From: JABDLO01 sp041749255
GTDB lineage: Bacteria; Bacteroidota; Bacteroidia; Chitinophagales; Saprospiraceae
NCBI GenBank assembly: GCA_041749255.1
Contig: JBGTBR010000010.1
Location: 1-64,000 of the forward strand
Reading direction: 5' to 3'
Length of the DNA: 64,000 bases
Shown: in pieces, positions 25,873 through 35,473 of the stretch
Position numbering within the stretch: the stretch's first letter is position 1
Layout of the letters: every line of letters starts with the position of its first letter
Position numbers and translations under genes: made by a program
The notes under the pieces: model-generated
Databases searched by the model: none
What the model saw: only the letters and a program-made list of their open reading frames with translations
Told to the model about the DNA's origin: nothing

Positions 25873-27357
25873 TTATTCAATTTGATACATGGTCTTTACC
25901 GATGTCCAATCAGGAAGCTTTCTTATATGCCATTTATCAATAATTGTACCATCTTTCCATAATACTACCCCTGGATTAGATCGAATAATGGTTTTTAATA
26001 AGATGTCATCCGCTTTGTATAAGTCAATGTCCATTCCGGTGACTTCCTCAAAGGATCGAAGCATATCGTCTCCAGCTCCTCCTGCAATCAATCCTGTTTC
26101 GACTCCGTCTGTACCTGCTTCTCGTACAAACGGACTGACCTTCCGCTGATATGGATCCAGGTAACTTTGCTTCCAATCGTATTTAACCATGGGTATCTCT
26201 TTGGTTTCGATTCTTTCAAATTCAGGGATGATATAACTGATACCCAACTCATCAGTTACTTCTCTGTTCACGAATATGCTATCTGACACTGTGATATATT
26301 CCGTTGTTGGAGTTGCATACATTTTATGGGCAACGATCATTAAACGCCATCCTTTATTTTCCAGATAGTGATCAGTGGCCTCATAACCCTCTATGTGTTC
26401 GATAGAAAAATCCGATATTTTTGTACTTTCTATTTCAGGTTTTGTCATAACCTGTTCTATAACTGTCCATTCTTCTTTGGGATAATTCATATATTCCTTC
26501 ATGTAGACATCGTTAGAAATTTCTACCACTTTTCCCGAAGACAGGTTTTTAAGCTTGAAAGTCTTAATCCTTACATTCGCCGCTGCTTCTGTCTCAGCTT
26601 CGTATATGGCAGCTATATTGGCGCCCTTTTTAAATGGCCTGAAGTCAGTGTGGGGAAGATCCCATATGAAATTACTAAAGCAATAAACCACCAAAAGAAT
26701 AGAAGAAATTCCTATTATCAAAAGATGATACTTTTGATTAAAAATAGTATGCATATCTCTTTTTCTAAGTATGAAATACAAAGCTGGAATTAGAAGAACT
26801 ACATCTTTGAAAAAAGAAGTTCTCGGTTCAAGTTTAATAAAATCACCGAAACAACCGCAATCCGTGACTTTCATATGGTTAGGATTATATGAGCCCCAGG
26901 CGGAAAAATTAAAAAAATTAGCATCCGGTGGTACATAGCCCGTCAAAAAGGTAAATCCTGTTAAAAAGGTAAAAAATGCAACGAGTACAAAAAATGCCCA
27001 GGAAGTAAACCGCGGAAAAATACCTATCACAAGCATAATCCCCAACAGGATTTCAAATACAATCATGATGACTGAGAAACTCACTGAAAATCCTGAAAGA
27101 GCCGGAAACAATGGAGCAATGAACGACATCCATGTTCCTGAGAAAGTAGATTCAAATTCGGCAAAATACTGTTCCATTTTATAAGCAGTGCCTAAAGGAT
27201 CTATAGCTTTTACCCACCCTGAAAAAATGAAGAGAATTCCTGCAAAATTTTGAAGAAATGACATCAAAATGTTCTTATGCCACTTCAAAAAAAACATAAT
27301 AGCTGTAAGTGCAATTGCAGCTATACCAATATAAAGAATTAATGTCCCCAGCGTCAT
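25873..27357 (-). CDS. DoxX-domain membrane protein, BT_3928 family
   Basis: 494 residues. The N-terminal half is a DoxX/MauE-like four-helix membrane unit with extra segments (IFSGWVKAIDPLGTAYKMEQYF is the typical DoxX signature, about residues 44-65), followed by a periplasmic or cytoplasmic part ending in a thioredoxin-like C-terminal region (SNPGVVLWKDGTIIDKWHIRKLPDW). This two-part design is the Bacteroidota BT_3928 family, whose role is thought to be in redox or quinone-linked chemistry but is not established. In many relatives tpiA and a DUF1599 gene are neighbours; neither is present here. The promoter is probably the TATATTTG at 27616-27609. Confidence 0.82.
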   Translation of the reverse strand: MTLGTLILYIGIAAIALTAIMFFLKWHKNILMSFLQNFAGILFIFSGWVKAIDPLGTAYKMEQYFAEFESTFSGTWMSFIAPLFPALSGFSVSFSVIMIVFEILLGIMLVIGIFPRFTSWAFFVLVAFFTFLTGFTFLTGYVPPDANFFNFSAWGSYNPNHMKVTDCGCFGDFIKLEPRTSFFKDVVLLIPALYFILRKRDMHTIFNQKYHLLIIGISSILLVVYCFSNFIWDLPHTDFRPFKKGANIAAIYEAETEAAANVRIKTFKLKNLSSGKVVEISNDVYMKEYMNYPKEEWTVIEQVMTKPEIESTKISDFSIEHIEGYEATDHYLENKGWRLMIVAHKMYATPTTEYITVSDSIFVNREVTDELGISYIIPEFERIETKEIPMVKYDWKQSYLDPYQRKVSPFVREAGTDGVETGLIAGGAGDDMLRSFEEVTGMDIDLYKADDILLKTIIRSNPGVVLWKDGTIIDKWHIRKLPDWTSVKTMYQIE

Positions 27358-27608
27358 AATGAAATGGTATTTATTTTATTTGCAGTAATATTTTCGTAAA
27401 TATTAAATAGTTCATCTGTCCTTTTATCCATATTGCATTGTTACGACCATGTCGTGTTAGCTTATGTTTGAAATTTCCCAATGCTTCAACACAATCCTGG
27501 TCATTCCTATTATCATAAACTCTTTCTTTTGTTGACAAATATTTCCAAAAGGATTTTGCTTCATCAAGTAAGACAAGTTTATCGTTCAAACTGAAAATGA
27601 ATTAACCG

Positions 27609-27616
27609 CAAATATA
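27609..27616 (-). promoter_or_regulatory. TATATTTG box upstream of the BT_3928-family gene
   Basis: A perfect TAnnTTTG on the minus strand, about 250 bases before the ATG at 27357. It is the only consensus box in this gap and would give a long leader that includes a 72-codon TTG-started ORF of doubtful reality. Confidence 0.45.
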
Positions 27617-27649
27617 GTCAATCAGTTTCTATTTAAATGGGTGAAAATA

Positions 27650-27703
27650 TCTCAAACTCATACTCATACTCAAACTCAAACACAAACTCAAACTCATACT
27701 CAT
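27650..27703. repeat. CTCAAA/CTCATA hexamer array
   Basis: About nine head-to-tail hexamers mixing CTCAAA, CTCATA and CACAAA. This array type is not seen in the other three islands. Confidence 0.85.
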
Positions 27704-27813
27704 AACTTAGCAGGTCGGAAAGACTGAAGGTCGAAGGACTCAAGGTCTGAAGGTCGAAGGTCTGAAGGTCTGAAGGTCGAAGGTTAAGTTGAGGAAGTGA
27801 GGATTTCATTTGC

Positions 27814-27890
27814 TTCGCGTCATTTGGCTACGCCGTCATTTGACTTTGTCGTCATTGGCTTCACGTCATTTGGCTGCGCCGTCATTTACG
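27814..27890. repeat. CGTCATTTGGCT array, about 15-base period
   Basis: Four to five imperfect copies of CGTCATTTGGCTNCGC. The reverse complement (CGAAGCAAATGAC) recurs at about 28163-28285 in the same island, so the two stretches could pair to form a very long stem in RNA or single-stranded DNA. Confidence 0.8.
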
Positions 27891-28298
27891 CTACGCCCGT
27901 TATTTTTTGATATGAAGGGATCGTTTGCCTAATGCTAACTGCCCACTGCATACTTTTACAAGCTACGAACTACGAGCTATAATGAGGTTAAGGTTGAGGT
28001 TTTCGCCTTTAACAGGTCGGAGGGTCTGAAAGTCTGAAAGTCGAAGGACTCAAGGAGAAGTCAGCCTTTTCGCTTTTAGCATTTCGATTTTCGTAGTATT
28101 AACTTAGTTTCAATTTAAAATTTAAAATGGAAAAATGAAAATTCATTACTACTCTATGATCAATAATGACAACAAATGACGCGAAGCAAATGACAACTAA
28201 AACTTAAACTAAAACCAAAACTATAACTTACAACTACACTTACCAACAAAGACAGCGAAGCAAATGACGCGCGAAGCTCAAATGACAATCAATTACCT

Positions 28299-29678
28299 CT
28301 AAATCCCCAATTCATTAAACAAATTCTTCGCTTCAGGATTTGAAGGTCTTGGAGCATTGGCCGTTACAATTTTTCCTTTATCGTCGATAAGTATATATCT
28401 CGGTATACCTTTAATGTTGTATTGTACGGCAATTTCTGATGACCAATCTTTATCTTCCATAATCTGAAGTCCAGGTATTTCTCTATCAACAATAAATTTT
28501 CTCCACTTTTCCCTATCTTTTTCCTGATCTATGGATACCCCTAAAAACACGATATCTTTTCCGTGATATTCCATTTCAAGTGTTTTGAGTGATGGAATTT
28601 CTGCAATACATGGACCACACCATGTAGCCCATACGTCGATATAAACATATTTACCCTGCAATTCACTTAGATTAACCTTTTTACCTTCAGGAGTCAATCC
28701 ATCAAAATCTGGGGCTTGATTTCCATCTTCCAGTTGATCCCAGGTGGCAACTAATTCTTCGATCCTCTCCGCCATCACAGTACCTGCATTTTCTGTCAAA
28801 AATTGAGCCGTTTCCTCTTCAACTCCTTTTTTACCAGCATTACCTATATATTGATTTAAGTAATTGTATTTCAGATATCTCGATACTTTCGGATCATCCA
28901 CTTTTTTATCTATCATTGAGAGTATGGAAGAAAAATATTCCTCTATTGAAGAAACTTCGGAAAAGTCGAGATCTCTTTCAATCAACATTCTCAATAAAGC
29001 TTTACCCTGCTCAAATGCCAAATAATCTTCATCATTGATATTGATATCTGAAACGAATGAATAAAAATCTGCTGAAAGTTGTGGTTCAGCTTTCACTGAC
29101 TGTCTGTAGTATTCAGGGTAAAATAGTTTTTCCATGTATTGCATTGCACCCATATTCTTCTGCATTAAGCTAATAAATCGAAGTTGTTTTGAATTCTTCA
29201 TAACATCCGTCATGAATAATTCGAGTGGCTGATGCTTTTCTTTATGTAGTTCAAGAAACCGACTCTCTTTGTGCCTGTAGTAATTGGAAACATCATATTT
29301 TTCATCCGATTGTTTCATTAAATCAAGGAAGTCATAGATAAAATTATTTTCGAGCGCTCCCTTTCCGGAGAAAACCAACCTTCTTCCACCCTCCTCTACA
29401 CCAGTAATATTAAAATGATTTCCGGGTTGTAAATATACGTAGCTTCTTCCATTTCCATATGAAAGATATAACCATCGTGGCTCATCTATTAACATAGTAT
29501 GAGAAAAATCCTGGCCTTTGATAAAATATATAGTATCATACACCTCCTCAATGATACTAGCAATAACTATTTCAGAAAAATCTTCAGTATCCAGATTCCC
29601 AGTAATGTTCACGTAGTTTTCATTTTTGCAAGCAGCGAAAATATAAACAAAAGCAAATATCAGAAGTATGTTTTTCAT
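28299..29678 (-). CDS. TlpA/ResA-like thiol:disulfide oxidoreductase lipoprotein
   Basis: 459 residues. Lipoprotein signal with FAAC near residue 16, a Bacteroidota-type N-terminal domain of unknown role (DUF4369-like, about 25-115), a helical middle, and a C-terminal thioredoxin domain (about 320-459) with the redox motif WATWCGPCIAEIP and cis-proline region KGIPRYILID. Proteins of this kind work outside the inner membrane in disulfide reduction or cytochrome c maturation. The stop codon directly abuts repeat island 3. The next upstream gene is 135 bases away on the same strand, possibly co-transcribed. Confidence 0.88.
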   Translation of the reverse strand: MKNILLIFAFVYIFAACKNENYVNITGNLDTEDFSEIVIASIIEEVYDTIYFIKGQDFSHTMLIDEPRWLYLSYGNGRSYVYLQPGNHFNITGVEEGGRRLVFSGKGALENNFIYDFLDLMKQSDEKYDVSNYYRHKESRFLELHKEKHQPLELFMTDVMKNSKQLRFISLMQKNMGAMQYMEKLFYPEYYRQSVKAEPQLSADFYSFVSDININDEDYLAFEQGKALLRMLIERDLDFSEVSSIEEYFSSILSMIDKKVDDPKVSRYLKYNYLNQYIGNAGKKGVEEETAQFLTENAGTVMAERIEELVATWDQLEDGNQAPDFDGLTPEGKKVNLSELQGKYVYIDVWATWCGPCIAEIPSLKTLEMEYHGKDIVFLGVSIDQEKDREKWRKFIVDREIPGLQIMEDKDWSSEIAVQYNIKGIPRYILIDDKGKIVTANAPRPSNPEAKNLFNELGI

Positions 29679-29814
29679 GGGTTCAGTTTATAAATGTATT
29701 TAACTCAAAAGCATTAAAGTTGATTAATGACAACATCACATAAGTAACGAAAATATTGAAACCTATATTACCGAATTGGGAGGATGCAATATTCCCTAAA
29801 AAGATTGTGAGAGA

Positions 29815-30309
29815 TTACATTCTTTTGGTACCTGAAGTTGTATCCCTTTTTGGAAAAATAAGATCTGTACTGGAATAAGTCGTTCCAAAAGTGACTACCG
29901 CATTCCATACTTGTCTGACCGCATCCCTGAACTGATGGGCAAATAATTCTTTCATCGGGTGAATAAAAACGACCCAAATTAAGTCATCTGAAATGGCATA
30001 TCTTACATCCAGAACAGAATGGAAATTAGCTTCCAAAATGGCACTCAATTGGCCTTTCTTCAAATTATCAATTCTGCTCACCGGTGAAAAAATCCGCATC
30101 CGGTTATTTGCCTGATCAACGACGCAATACATCGGAAGAGAATCAATCGTAAAGCTCCAATACCCTAAGCTTCCGGAAATTTCTTCTGCCATTTCCAATA
30201 AAACTTCTTCTATTTCTTCATTTTTCATATTCTGACAATCCACAGAAAATAATCCAACACCCCAAACCGAAAATAGAATAACCAATAAGGTACTTGCACA
30301 TTTATTCAT
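29815..30309 (-). CDS. Secreted small protein with YbjN/type III chaperone-like fold
   Basis: From ATG at 30309 (MNKCAST) 164 residues with an N-terminal hydrophobic stretch ending FSVDCQ near residue 26, which may be a signal peptide or lipobox variant. The body has the order found in YbjN/T3SC-fold proteins: a beta segment with MYCVVDQANNRMRIFSP, then LSAILEANFHSVLDVRYAIS, then LIWVVFIHPMKEL and a helix. The assignment is based on pattern only. An earlier GTG in frame at 30315 is less likely. It lies upstream of the TlpA-like gene. Confidence 0.5.
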   Translation of the reverse strand: MNKCASTLLVILFSVWGVGLFSVDCQNMKNEEIEEVLLEMAEEISGSLGYWSFTIDSLPMYCVVDQANNRMRIFSPVSRIDNLKKGQLSAILEANFHSVLDVRYAISDDLIWVVFIHPMKELFAHQFRDAVRQVWNAVVTFGTTYSSTDLIFPKRDTTSGTKRM

Positions 30310-30315
30310 CTTCAC

Positions 30316-30707
30316 ATGTATTTTGATTTTTTATAAGAGAGCATTTGATTTCAAGGCACTATTCATTATAATTCTTTTTAGTTTTGATATGCCCGTATTG
30401 TATTAATAAATGAACAACAATATTCTATTCTAATGCTTCATTTAATCAGTCCTCTCAAACATTAATAGTTCATTTCCTGCCATCAATTATCTACATTTAT
30501 CCCATTTTATGCTTTAAAAGTTTGATTAGGAGAATAAAAAGATCCACATCTTTGCCAGAAGGAAAAAATGTGACTTTGAGAGCCATAAGCATAAACAAAA
30601 TCGAGAAACGACTTAATAATGAAGCCATTTAAAGTAGTAATAGAATTTCTTAAACCTTTTCCGGGTTTATATCAATAACCGTTATTTTTACCTGCAAACA
30701 ATTGACT
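30316..30707. other. Divergent intergenic region, nothing recognised
   Basis: About 390 bases between divergent genes. It is AT-rich and has no consensus TAnnTTTG box on the plus strand (closest is TGACTTTG near 30570), no hairpin terminator and no ORF that resembles a protein. Confidence 0.4.
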
Positions 30708-31919
30708 ATGCTTAAAATTGGGATTATCAGAGAGGAGAAAACGCCAATAGATTCCCGGGTGGCTCTTGCTCCTGAAGATGCTGCTTTACTTAACAAAGAG
30801 AAGGATATTGACATTGTCGTTCAACCGTCGGCAGTAAGAGCATTTACAAACCAGGAATATATAGATGCCGGATTGAGGTTATCCGAAGACATGAGCGACA
30901 GAGATATTTTACTGGGAGTTAAAGAAGTGCCCATTCAGAACTTAATAAAAAATAAGACCTATTTTTTCTTTTCTCATACCATTAAAAAACAACCGTATAA
31001 CAGGGGCTTATTACAAGCTGTTGTTAGCAAGCACATTCGACTCATTGATTATGAGATGCTTGTCAATGATCAAAATATCAGAATTATAGCTTTTGGGCGT
31101 TTTGCGGGGATGGTGGGAGCCCATAATGCCATATGGACCTGGGCACAACGAACTGGTGATTTCTACTTACCGGCTATGACCTATTTCTCTTCATACGATG
31201 AAGTAAGGCAGTATTACAAATCACTACGACTTACGCCTTTGCGACTTGCATTAACTGGTGCAGGCCGTGTAGCTCAAGGGGCAGCAATGGTATTAAACGA
31301 TATGGGGATACAGAAAGTGACCCCAGCTCAATATCTGACAAGGATGTATGATCATCCTGTATACACACAACTCACCAGCTTTCATTATGCTGTCAGAAAA
31401 GATGGAAGGACGGTAGAACAAATACAGGACTATTACGACCATCCTGATGCTTATGATGCTGATTTTCTTCCATATGCTTCAAAGACAGATATCATGATCA
31501 ACGGCATTTACTGGGATGCCAGAGCTCCTGCTTTTTTCACCAGGGAAGACATGAAGGATAACCAATTTAAAATAAAAGTAATCGCCGATGTCACTTGTGA
31601 TATAGCACCCGCATCCTCTATCCCTTCAACACTCAGAGCTACCACAATTGAAGATAAGGTTTTTGGATATGATCCCTATAAAGAAGCTGAAACCACACCC
31701 CACCTCCCACATGTAATAGATATGATGACTGTAGATAATTTACCCAATGAATTACCCAGAGATGCATCCCTTGCTTTTGGTGACAAGTTTTTCCGTCATG
31801 TAATACCTGAATTAAGACAAAGACAAAGCGAAATACTGGATAAGGCAACCATAGCCAAAGATGGAGTTTTGGGTAAACACTTTGAATATTTAAGGGGTTA
31901 TCTGGAAGGAAAAGAGTAA
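30708..31919 (+). CDS. Saccharopine/alanine dehydrogenase-like NAD(P)-dependent oxidoreductase
   Basis: 403 residues from ATG at 30708 (MLKIGIIREEKTPIDSRVAL). The N-terminal AlaDh/PNT-type domain is clear: IREEKTPxDxRVAL followed by a lysine/histidine region and FFFSHTIKKQPYNRGLLQAV, as in lysine-forming saccharopine dehydrogenase (Lys1). The nucleotide-binding region has LRLALTGAGRVAQGAAMVL (GxGxxxxG). The family contains enzymes acting on saccharopine, alanine and related amino acids; the precise substrate here is open. The two residues before the ATG belong to a TTG-started extension with no support. It converges on the next gene at a gap of 5 bases. Confidence 0.8.
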   Translation: MLKIGIIREEKTPIDSRVALAPEDAALLNKEKDIDIVVQPSAVRAFTNQEYIDAGLRLSEDMSDRDILLGVKEVPIQNLIKNKTYFFFSHTIKKQPYNRGLLQAVVSKHIRLIDYEMLVNDQNIRIIAFGRFAGMVGAHNAIWTWAQRTGDFYLPAMTYFSSYDEVRQYYKSLRLTPLRLALTGAGRVAQGAAMVLNDMGIQKVTPAQYLTRMYDHPVYTQLTSFHYAVRKDGRTVEQIQDYYDHPDAYDADFLPYASKTDIMINGIYWDARAPAFFTREDMKDNQFKIKVIADVTCDIAPASSIPSTLRATTIEDKVFGYDPYKEAETTPHLPHVIDMMTVDNLPNELPRDASLAFGDKFFRHVIPELRQRQSEILDKATIAKDGVLGKHFEYLRGYLEGKE

Positions 31920-31924
31920 AGATA

Positions 31925-33046
31925 TTATCGGATTGTCTTATATTTTTTATCTAGGCTAAGAATCATTTTTATTTGATCCTTATTATTGGTTCCGGTATAT
32001 ATCATGGTATCTGGCGTAATTAATGTATACTTACCCTTAAAATCAAAAGACCTGAATTGGTGAAAATTCCAAAACTCTAATCTGTGTTGTGTCGTGTCAA
32101 TCATATATTCGAATAAAGTAAGTGTATCCCTCGCTCTGACCGCTCCAAATCTCCTTTTTTCAAGAAATAAACTTTGAATATCCAAAACCTCTTTCCAATC
32201 CTGGTACAAAGTGTCATCATCTGGTTGGTAATCAATATTTTCTACATTCCAAACTCCGATGACAGGGCTTGAAGAATTGGCATAGTAATACCGGTGAAAC
32301 CTCCTTGTTTGATTATAATACAGTATGATTAAACCCAAAAGAAAAACTATTTTACATACAAAAACTACCTTATATCCATGTCCTCCTCCGGGAATAACCG
32401 GCCACCGAATGGGTTGAGAGGCCTTATTGGAAATGAGCGTATTGTACAACCCAGGTAAAAAGGGTATTAAAAGGTAAGCTATCACAAGCAAATAAATACC
32501 TGTTTCGAATTTTTGACACAATCCATAGCTCCATTGGATCATAAATACATTGCTCATTACACCTAACAATATAATCAAACCCAAGGGTGCTGAAGCTCTG
32601 AATAATAAAGTACAACAAGCCAAAACCTGAATCCATCCAATAAAAGCCTGATAGGAATAGGTATGTCCGAAAAATGCCCAAACCAGGTCTTTTGGTGGAA
32701 GGTCAGCTATCTTTCGATCCAGTGCCATCAACGAATCGGGAAAACTGTAATCTAAAAGCACGCTCATGGCATAGGTAATCAACAGGAAAACAAGGCTATA
32801 CCTCAAGATAATATTCAAAAGATAGGCTGAGGTCGAAAACCATTTCTGACCGTATATAAGTATTCCAGTTAGTATACCTAAGCAAAACCAAAAGCCCGCA
32901 ATGGGTAATAAACCTACAGCAAAATCGGGTTCGTCTGTGCATCTCCCCTGACCCCATTGATAAATAAAATACAAAACCGATACCATACCAGTGCCCATGG
33001 CAAGATGTAAAACGCTACTAACTCTTTGTACAGGTGCAGGTATCAT
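31925..33046 (-). CDS. Polytopic membrane protein, DoxX-like
   Basis: 373 residues with about eight hydrophobic segments in the first 270 residues (for example HLAMGTGMVSVLYFIYQW, RYSLVFLLITYAMSVLLDY, GLIILLGVMSNVFMIQW) and a polar C-terminal part of about 110 residues. The TM region resembles DoxX-like/VKOR-neighbour membrane proteins of Bacteroidota, and the tail (VIGVWNVENIDYQ) resembles small lipocalin-like DUF domains. I recognise no catalytic motif. Convergent with the dehydrogenase-like gene and divergent from tRNA-Ala. Confidence 0.55.
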   Translation of the reverse strand: MIPAPVQRVSSVLHLAMGTGMVSVLYFIYQWGQGRCTDEPDFAVGLLPIAGFWFCLGILTGILIYGQKWFSTSAYLLNIILRYSLVFLLITYAMSVLLDYSFPDSLMALDRKIADLPPKDLVWAFFGHTYSYQAFIGWIQVLACCTLLFRASAPLGLIILLGVMSNVFMIQWSYGLCQKFETGIYLLVIAYLLIPFLPGLYNTLISNKASQPIRWPVIPGGGHGYKVVFVCKIVFLLGLIILYYNQTRRFHRYYYANSSSPVIGVWNVENIDYQPDDDTLYQDWKEVLDIQSLFLEKRRFGAVRARDTLTLFEYMIDTTQHRLEFWNFHQFRSFDFKGKYTLITPDTMIYTGTNNKDQIKMILSLDKKYKTIR

Positions 33047-33262
33047 ATAACCAATTTATATAAGTTCTCTCTGTGAAGCTGTAGGATCTTAAACGCAAGA
33101 AAATTTATATTTGTATAAGACAAACTGAGTATACTTATACATATCTCGTCCATTTATAACGTTTGAAACGTATTCAACTCAATGATTCTAAATACCTGAA
33201 ATTTTTTTTATCTATTTACGCTACAAAAGATATTAGTTGTACTACTTCAAATAGAATTTTAT

Positions 33263-33270
33263 TAATTTTG
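33263..33270 (+). promoter_or_regulatory. TAATTTTG -7 box of tRNA-Ala
   Basis: Perfect TAnnTTTG, ending 18 bases before the tRNA 5' end, with TTG at 33237-33239 about 23 bases further upstream. Position fits transcription of a short tRNA precursor. Confidence 0.6.
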
Positions 33271-33288
33271 CCTTCCAAAATTCAAATT

Positions 33289-33362
33289 GGGGGATTAGCT
33301 CAGTTGGCTAGAGCGTTTGACTGGCAGTCAAGAGGCCACCGGTTCGAATCCGGTATCCTCCA
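33289..33362 (+). tRNA. tRNA-Ala (anticodon GGC)
   Basis: A full cloverleaf can be drawn. Acceptor arm GGGGGAT pairs with ATCCTCC and includes the G3-U70 wobble that is the alanine identity element. The D arm is GCTC/GAGC, the anticodon stem TTTGA/TCAAG with loop CTGGCAG (anticodon GGC, 33323-33325), variable loop AGGCC, and the T arm ACCGG-TTCGAAT-CCGGT. Discriminator A at 33362; CCA is not encoded. A terminator follows at 33385. Confidence 0.96.
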
Positions 33363-33384
33363 CTCAATAACTCCAAAAGACTGT

Positions 33385-33411
33385 AGACCATAATGGCTAT
33401 GGTCTTTTTTT
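33385..33411 (+). terminator. Rho-independent terminator of tRNA-Ala
   Basis: Perfect 8-base stem AGACCATA / TATGGTCT with loop ATGGC followed by T7. It lies 22 bases after the tRNA 3' end. Confidence 0.88.
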
Positions 33412-33700
33412 ATTAGGTGCAAATAATCGATACGATATATCAATCCTATATTAATTCCCCAGACATTTTGAATTCTGCAACAAACCGTTGAACACACATT
33501 AAGCCTGGCTATTTAAGAACATATGTTTAAAAATATATTTAATTTTTATATTTTACGCATTGTTTTCTGGACAATGAATTTATGTAAAGTATGCAAACAG
33601 AAAAGAACACTGCCTTCTGTAAGAGGAACCAAAGAATTTTTAAATTTTCATATCAGAATCAAATAACTGAGAATTTACAAATCAAAATAAATACAGTTTA

Positions 33701-34201
33701 ATGAGGTCAAATGACGAATATAAATTACCCGCCAGCACCCGTATTGGTCATGTTCACTTAAAGGTGTCTAATTTACAAAGATCGCTTGATTTCTATTGTG
33801 GAATTTTGGGCTTTGAATTAATTACAACCTATGGAGAGGATGCTGCTTTTATTTCAGCCGGCGGTTATCACCATCATATTGGCTTGAACGAATGGTTTAG
33901 TAAAAATGCACCTGCTGGCCAAAGAGCGTCAACGGGAATATTCCATACTGCTATTTTATACCCCGACAGAAAGGATCTTGCATTTGCACTGCAGAGATTG
34001 ATCACTTTTGAATATCCTCTCACGGGAGCTTCCGACCACGGTGTTTCTGAAGCACTATATCTCGATGATCCTGATAAAATCGGTGTCGAGTTATATTGGG
34101 ACAAACCCCGTGAAGTGTGGCCTGTAAAAGAAGATGGAACAATACAAATGTATACCCGGCCTTTGCATTTAGAATCTCTTTTAAAGGAATTGGAATATTG
34201 A
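33701..34201 (+). CDS. VOC-family protein (catechol-2,3-dioxygenase/glyoxalase fold)
   Basis: 166 residues with a complete VOC beta-alpha-beta-beta-beta pattern. Metal-ligand candidates are H in IGHVHLKVSNLQRSLDFYC, H in GIFHTAILYP and E in IGVELYWDKP; this spacing and the SEALYLDDPDKIGVELYWD end match the CatE-type extradiol dioxygenase and lyase group. The substrate cannot be told. It is a single gene downstream of tRNA-Ala and converges on the outer membrane protein gene at 34207. Confidence 0.85.
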   Translation: MRSNDEYKLPASTRIGHVHLKVSNLQRSLDFYCGILGFELITTYGEDAAFISAGGYHHHIGLNEWFSKNAPAGQRASTGIFHTAILYPDRKDLAFALQRLITFEYPLTGASDHGVSEALYLDDPDKIGVELYWDKPREVWPVKEDGTIQMYTRPLHLESLLKELEY

Positions 34202-34206
34202 TGTGT

Positions 34207-35364
34207 TTAAAATGCTTCCCTAAAAGTGAGGTAAAATGCATTGCTGTTTTTGGCGATGCCATAATCCAGTCGAAGATTTAACAAATCTTTCCTATCAATT
34301 TTTATCCTTATACCCAATCCGCCGGCCAGTCGGGTATACTTCCATTGAAAGATATCCTCATCTGAAAAAACATTTCCGGCGGATAAAAATGCAACTGCTC
34401 CCAATATTCCATATACAGGCATTCTGTATTCAGCTTGAATCAAAACAAAATGTTGATCTCTGAATCGGCCTTCATAATATCCCCGCATCCTCCTTGAACC
34501 TCCCAGTAAAGCCATTGATTGAAAGGGTACCACTCCAAAATTAAATTCAGTGTGGGCATTAAATGCTATGATATGATTTTTAACCGGAGACATATATAAA
34601 CTCCCGTCAAATATAAACTTGACAAACCCCATGCCTGTATTCTTTTGACCTTCAGGGTATTGAGTATTTGTATACAGCATTAATGACTCTATAAATACAC
34701 CTTTTGACGGGTAAAACTGAAAATTCCGGGTATCGTAATTTATAACAAATCCGATGCCCGTGTTTTTTACTCCAGCAGGAGCACCTAAGTAAATGTCATC
34801 TTTTAATAATCCTTGTTCTTCTAAATCATGCAGTCTGTAATGATCGTAATCCACTCTTACCCCTACATAAAGAGGTTTGCTTACGCGTATCAATGAATGC
34901 CAACGGAGTCTGGGGAAAGTGATGCCATAATATTCCTCATAATTCGGGGGATTTTCATTTCCAACGCCATAAAAAAAGTAATTGTAAATAAAGTATCCCA
35001 CTTCACCATAATTTAAATATTTCTGATTGTTATTGAAAACCCTAAAGTTTATATAGGATAATAACTGACGATTTTGAGTATAGGCAACTCCGAAAACTAT
35101 ATTGGAAGGATATGAATTAAGGCTGTCGCCTTTAAATCTAAAAGTTAAACTCCCCGCTACCCCGCCTGCCAGCCGCGTTTCAGGCAAATAAAAAAGGATA
35201 GGAATACCAATCACCTTTAATCTCTTTTCTTCTTTTTTTATTTCTAAGCTATCTGTTATTGATTGAGTATGTATTTTTGAGTGAATCAGAAAAGGCACAA
35301 GAAGGATAAGACTACTTCTAACCATGAGTTCAAATGAAAAAGAATAAATCCAATATTTCTTCAT
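34207..35364 (-). CDS. BamA/TamA-type outer membrane protein (surface antigen, Omp85 barrel)
   Basis: From ATG at 35364 the product has 385 residues: signal peptide (about 1-32, ending KIHTQ), then a beta-barrel domain with surface antigen features (GTRLAGG-like PETRLAGGVAGSLTFR, YDTRNFQFYPSKGVFIE and the conserved GGSRRMRGYYEGRFRDQHF, an L6-type loop carrying the RGY motif). No POTRA domains are present, so it is a short barrel-only member rather than BamA itself; such proteins in Bacteroidota are of unknown role. The upstream in-frame extension is not family-like. Confidence 0.83.
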   Translation of the reverse strand: MKKYWIYSFSFELMVRSSLILLVPFLIHSKIHTQSITDSLEIKKEEKRLKVIGIPILFYLPETRLAGGVAGSLTFRFKGDSLNSYPSNIVFGVAYTQNRQLLSYINFRVFNNNQKYLNYGEVGYFIYNYFFYGVGNENPPNYEEYYGITFPRLRWHSLIRVSKPLYVGVRVDYDHYRLHDLEEQGLLKDDIYLGAPAGVKNTGIGFVINYDTRNFQFYPSKGVFIESLMLYTNTQYPEGQKNTGMGFVKFIFDGSLYMSPVKNHIIAFNAHTEFNFGVVPFQSMALLGGSRRMRGYYEGRFRDQHFVLIQAEYRMPVYGILGAVAFLSAGNVFSDEDIFQWKYTRLAGGLGIRIKIDRKDLLNLRLDYGIAKNSNAFYLTFREAF

Positions 35365-35473
35365 GTTTCGTATATAGATGTCAAAACATATTACCAAAGA
35401 AATGATTTAATTAATGTGTTAAAGTAAAAGTCATCATCCTAAAGAATAAAATCAATTTTAATTGTATACCAAC

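Larger units (their letters stand above)
27640..28298. repeat. Composite short-tandem-repeat island 3 (mosaic)
   Basis: Fills the space between the BT_3928-family promoter and the TlpA-like gene. Modules in order: CTCAAA/CTCATA hexamers; GAAGGTC(T) units; CGTCATTTGGCTNCG units; a short CTAACTGCCCACTGC; CTACGAACTACGAGC; TTAAGG/TTGAGG; GAAAGTCT; TTTAAAATTTAAAATGG; CAAATGACGCGAAG units in the opposite orientation; AACTAAAACC. Several modules match islands 1, 2 and 4, but the order is rearranged and a new 15-base class (GTCATTTG...CTTCGC) is added in both orientations. Confidence 0.85.

Noticed and set aside
27371..27589. 72-codon TTG-started ORF upstream of the BT_3928-family gene
   Set aside because: It has no recognisable family and a TTG start. 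It lies in the probable leader of the next gene, so it was kept out of the gene list.
33289..33362. tRNA-Gly instead of tRNA-Ala
   Set aside because: The seven-base loop CTGGCAG places GGC at positions 34-36, and the acceptor stem has the G3-U70 alanine identity pair.
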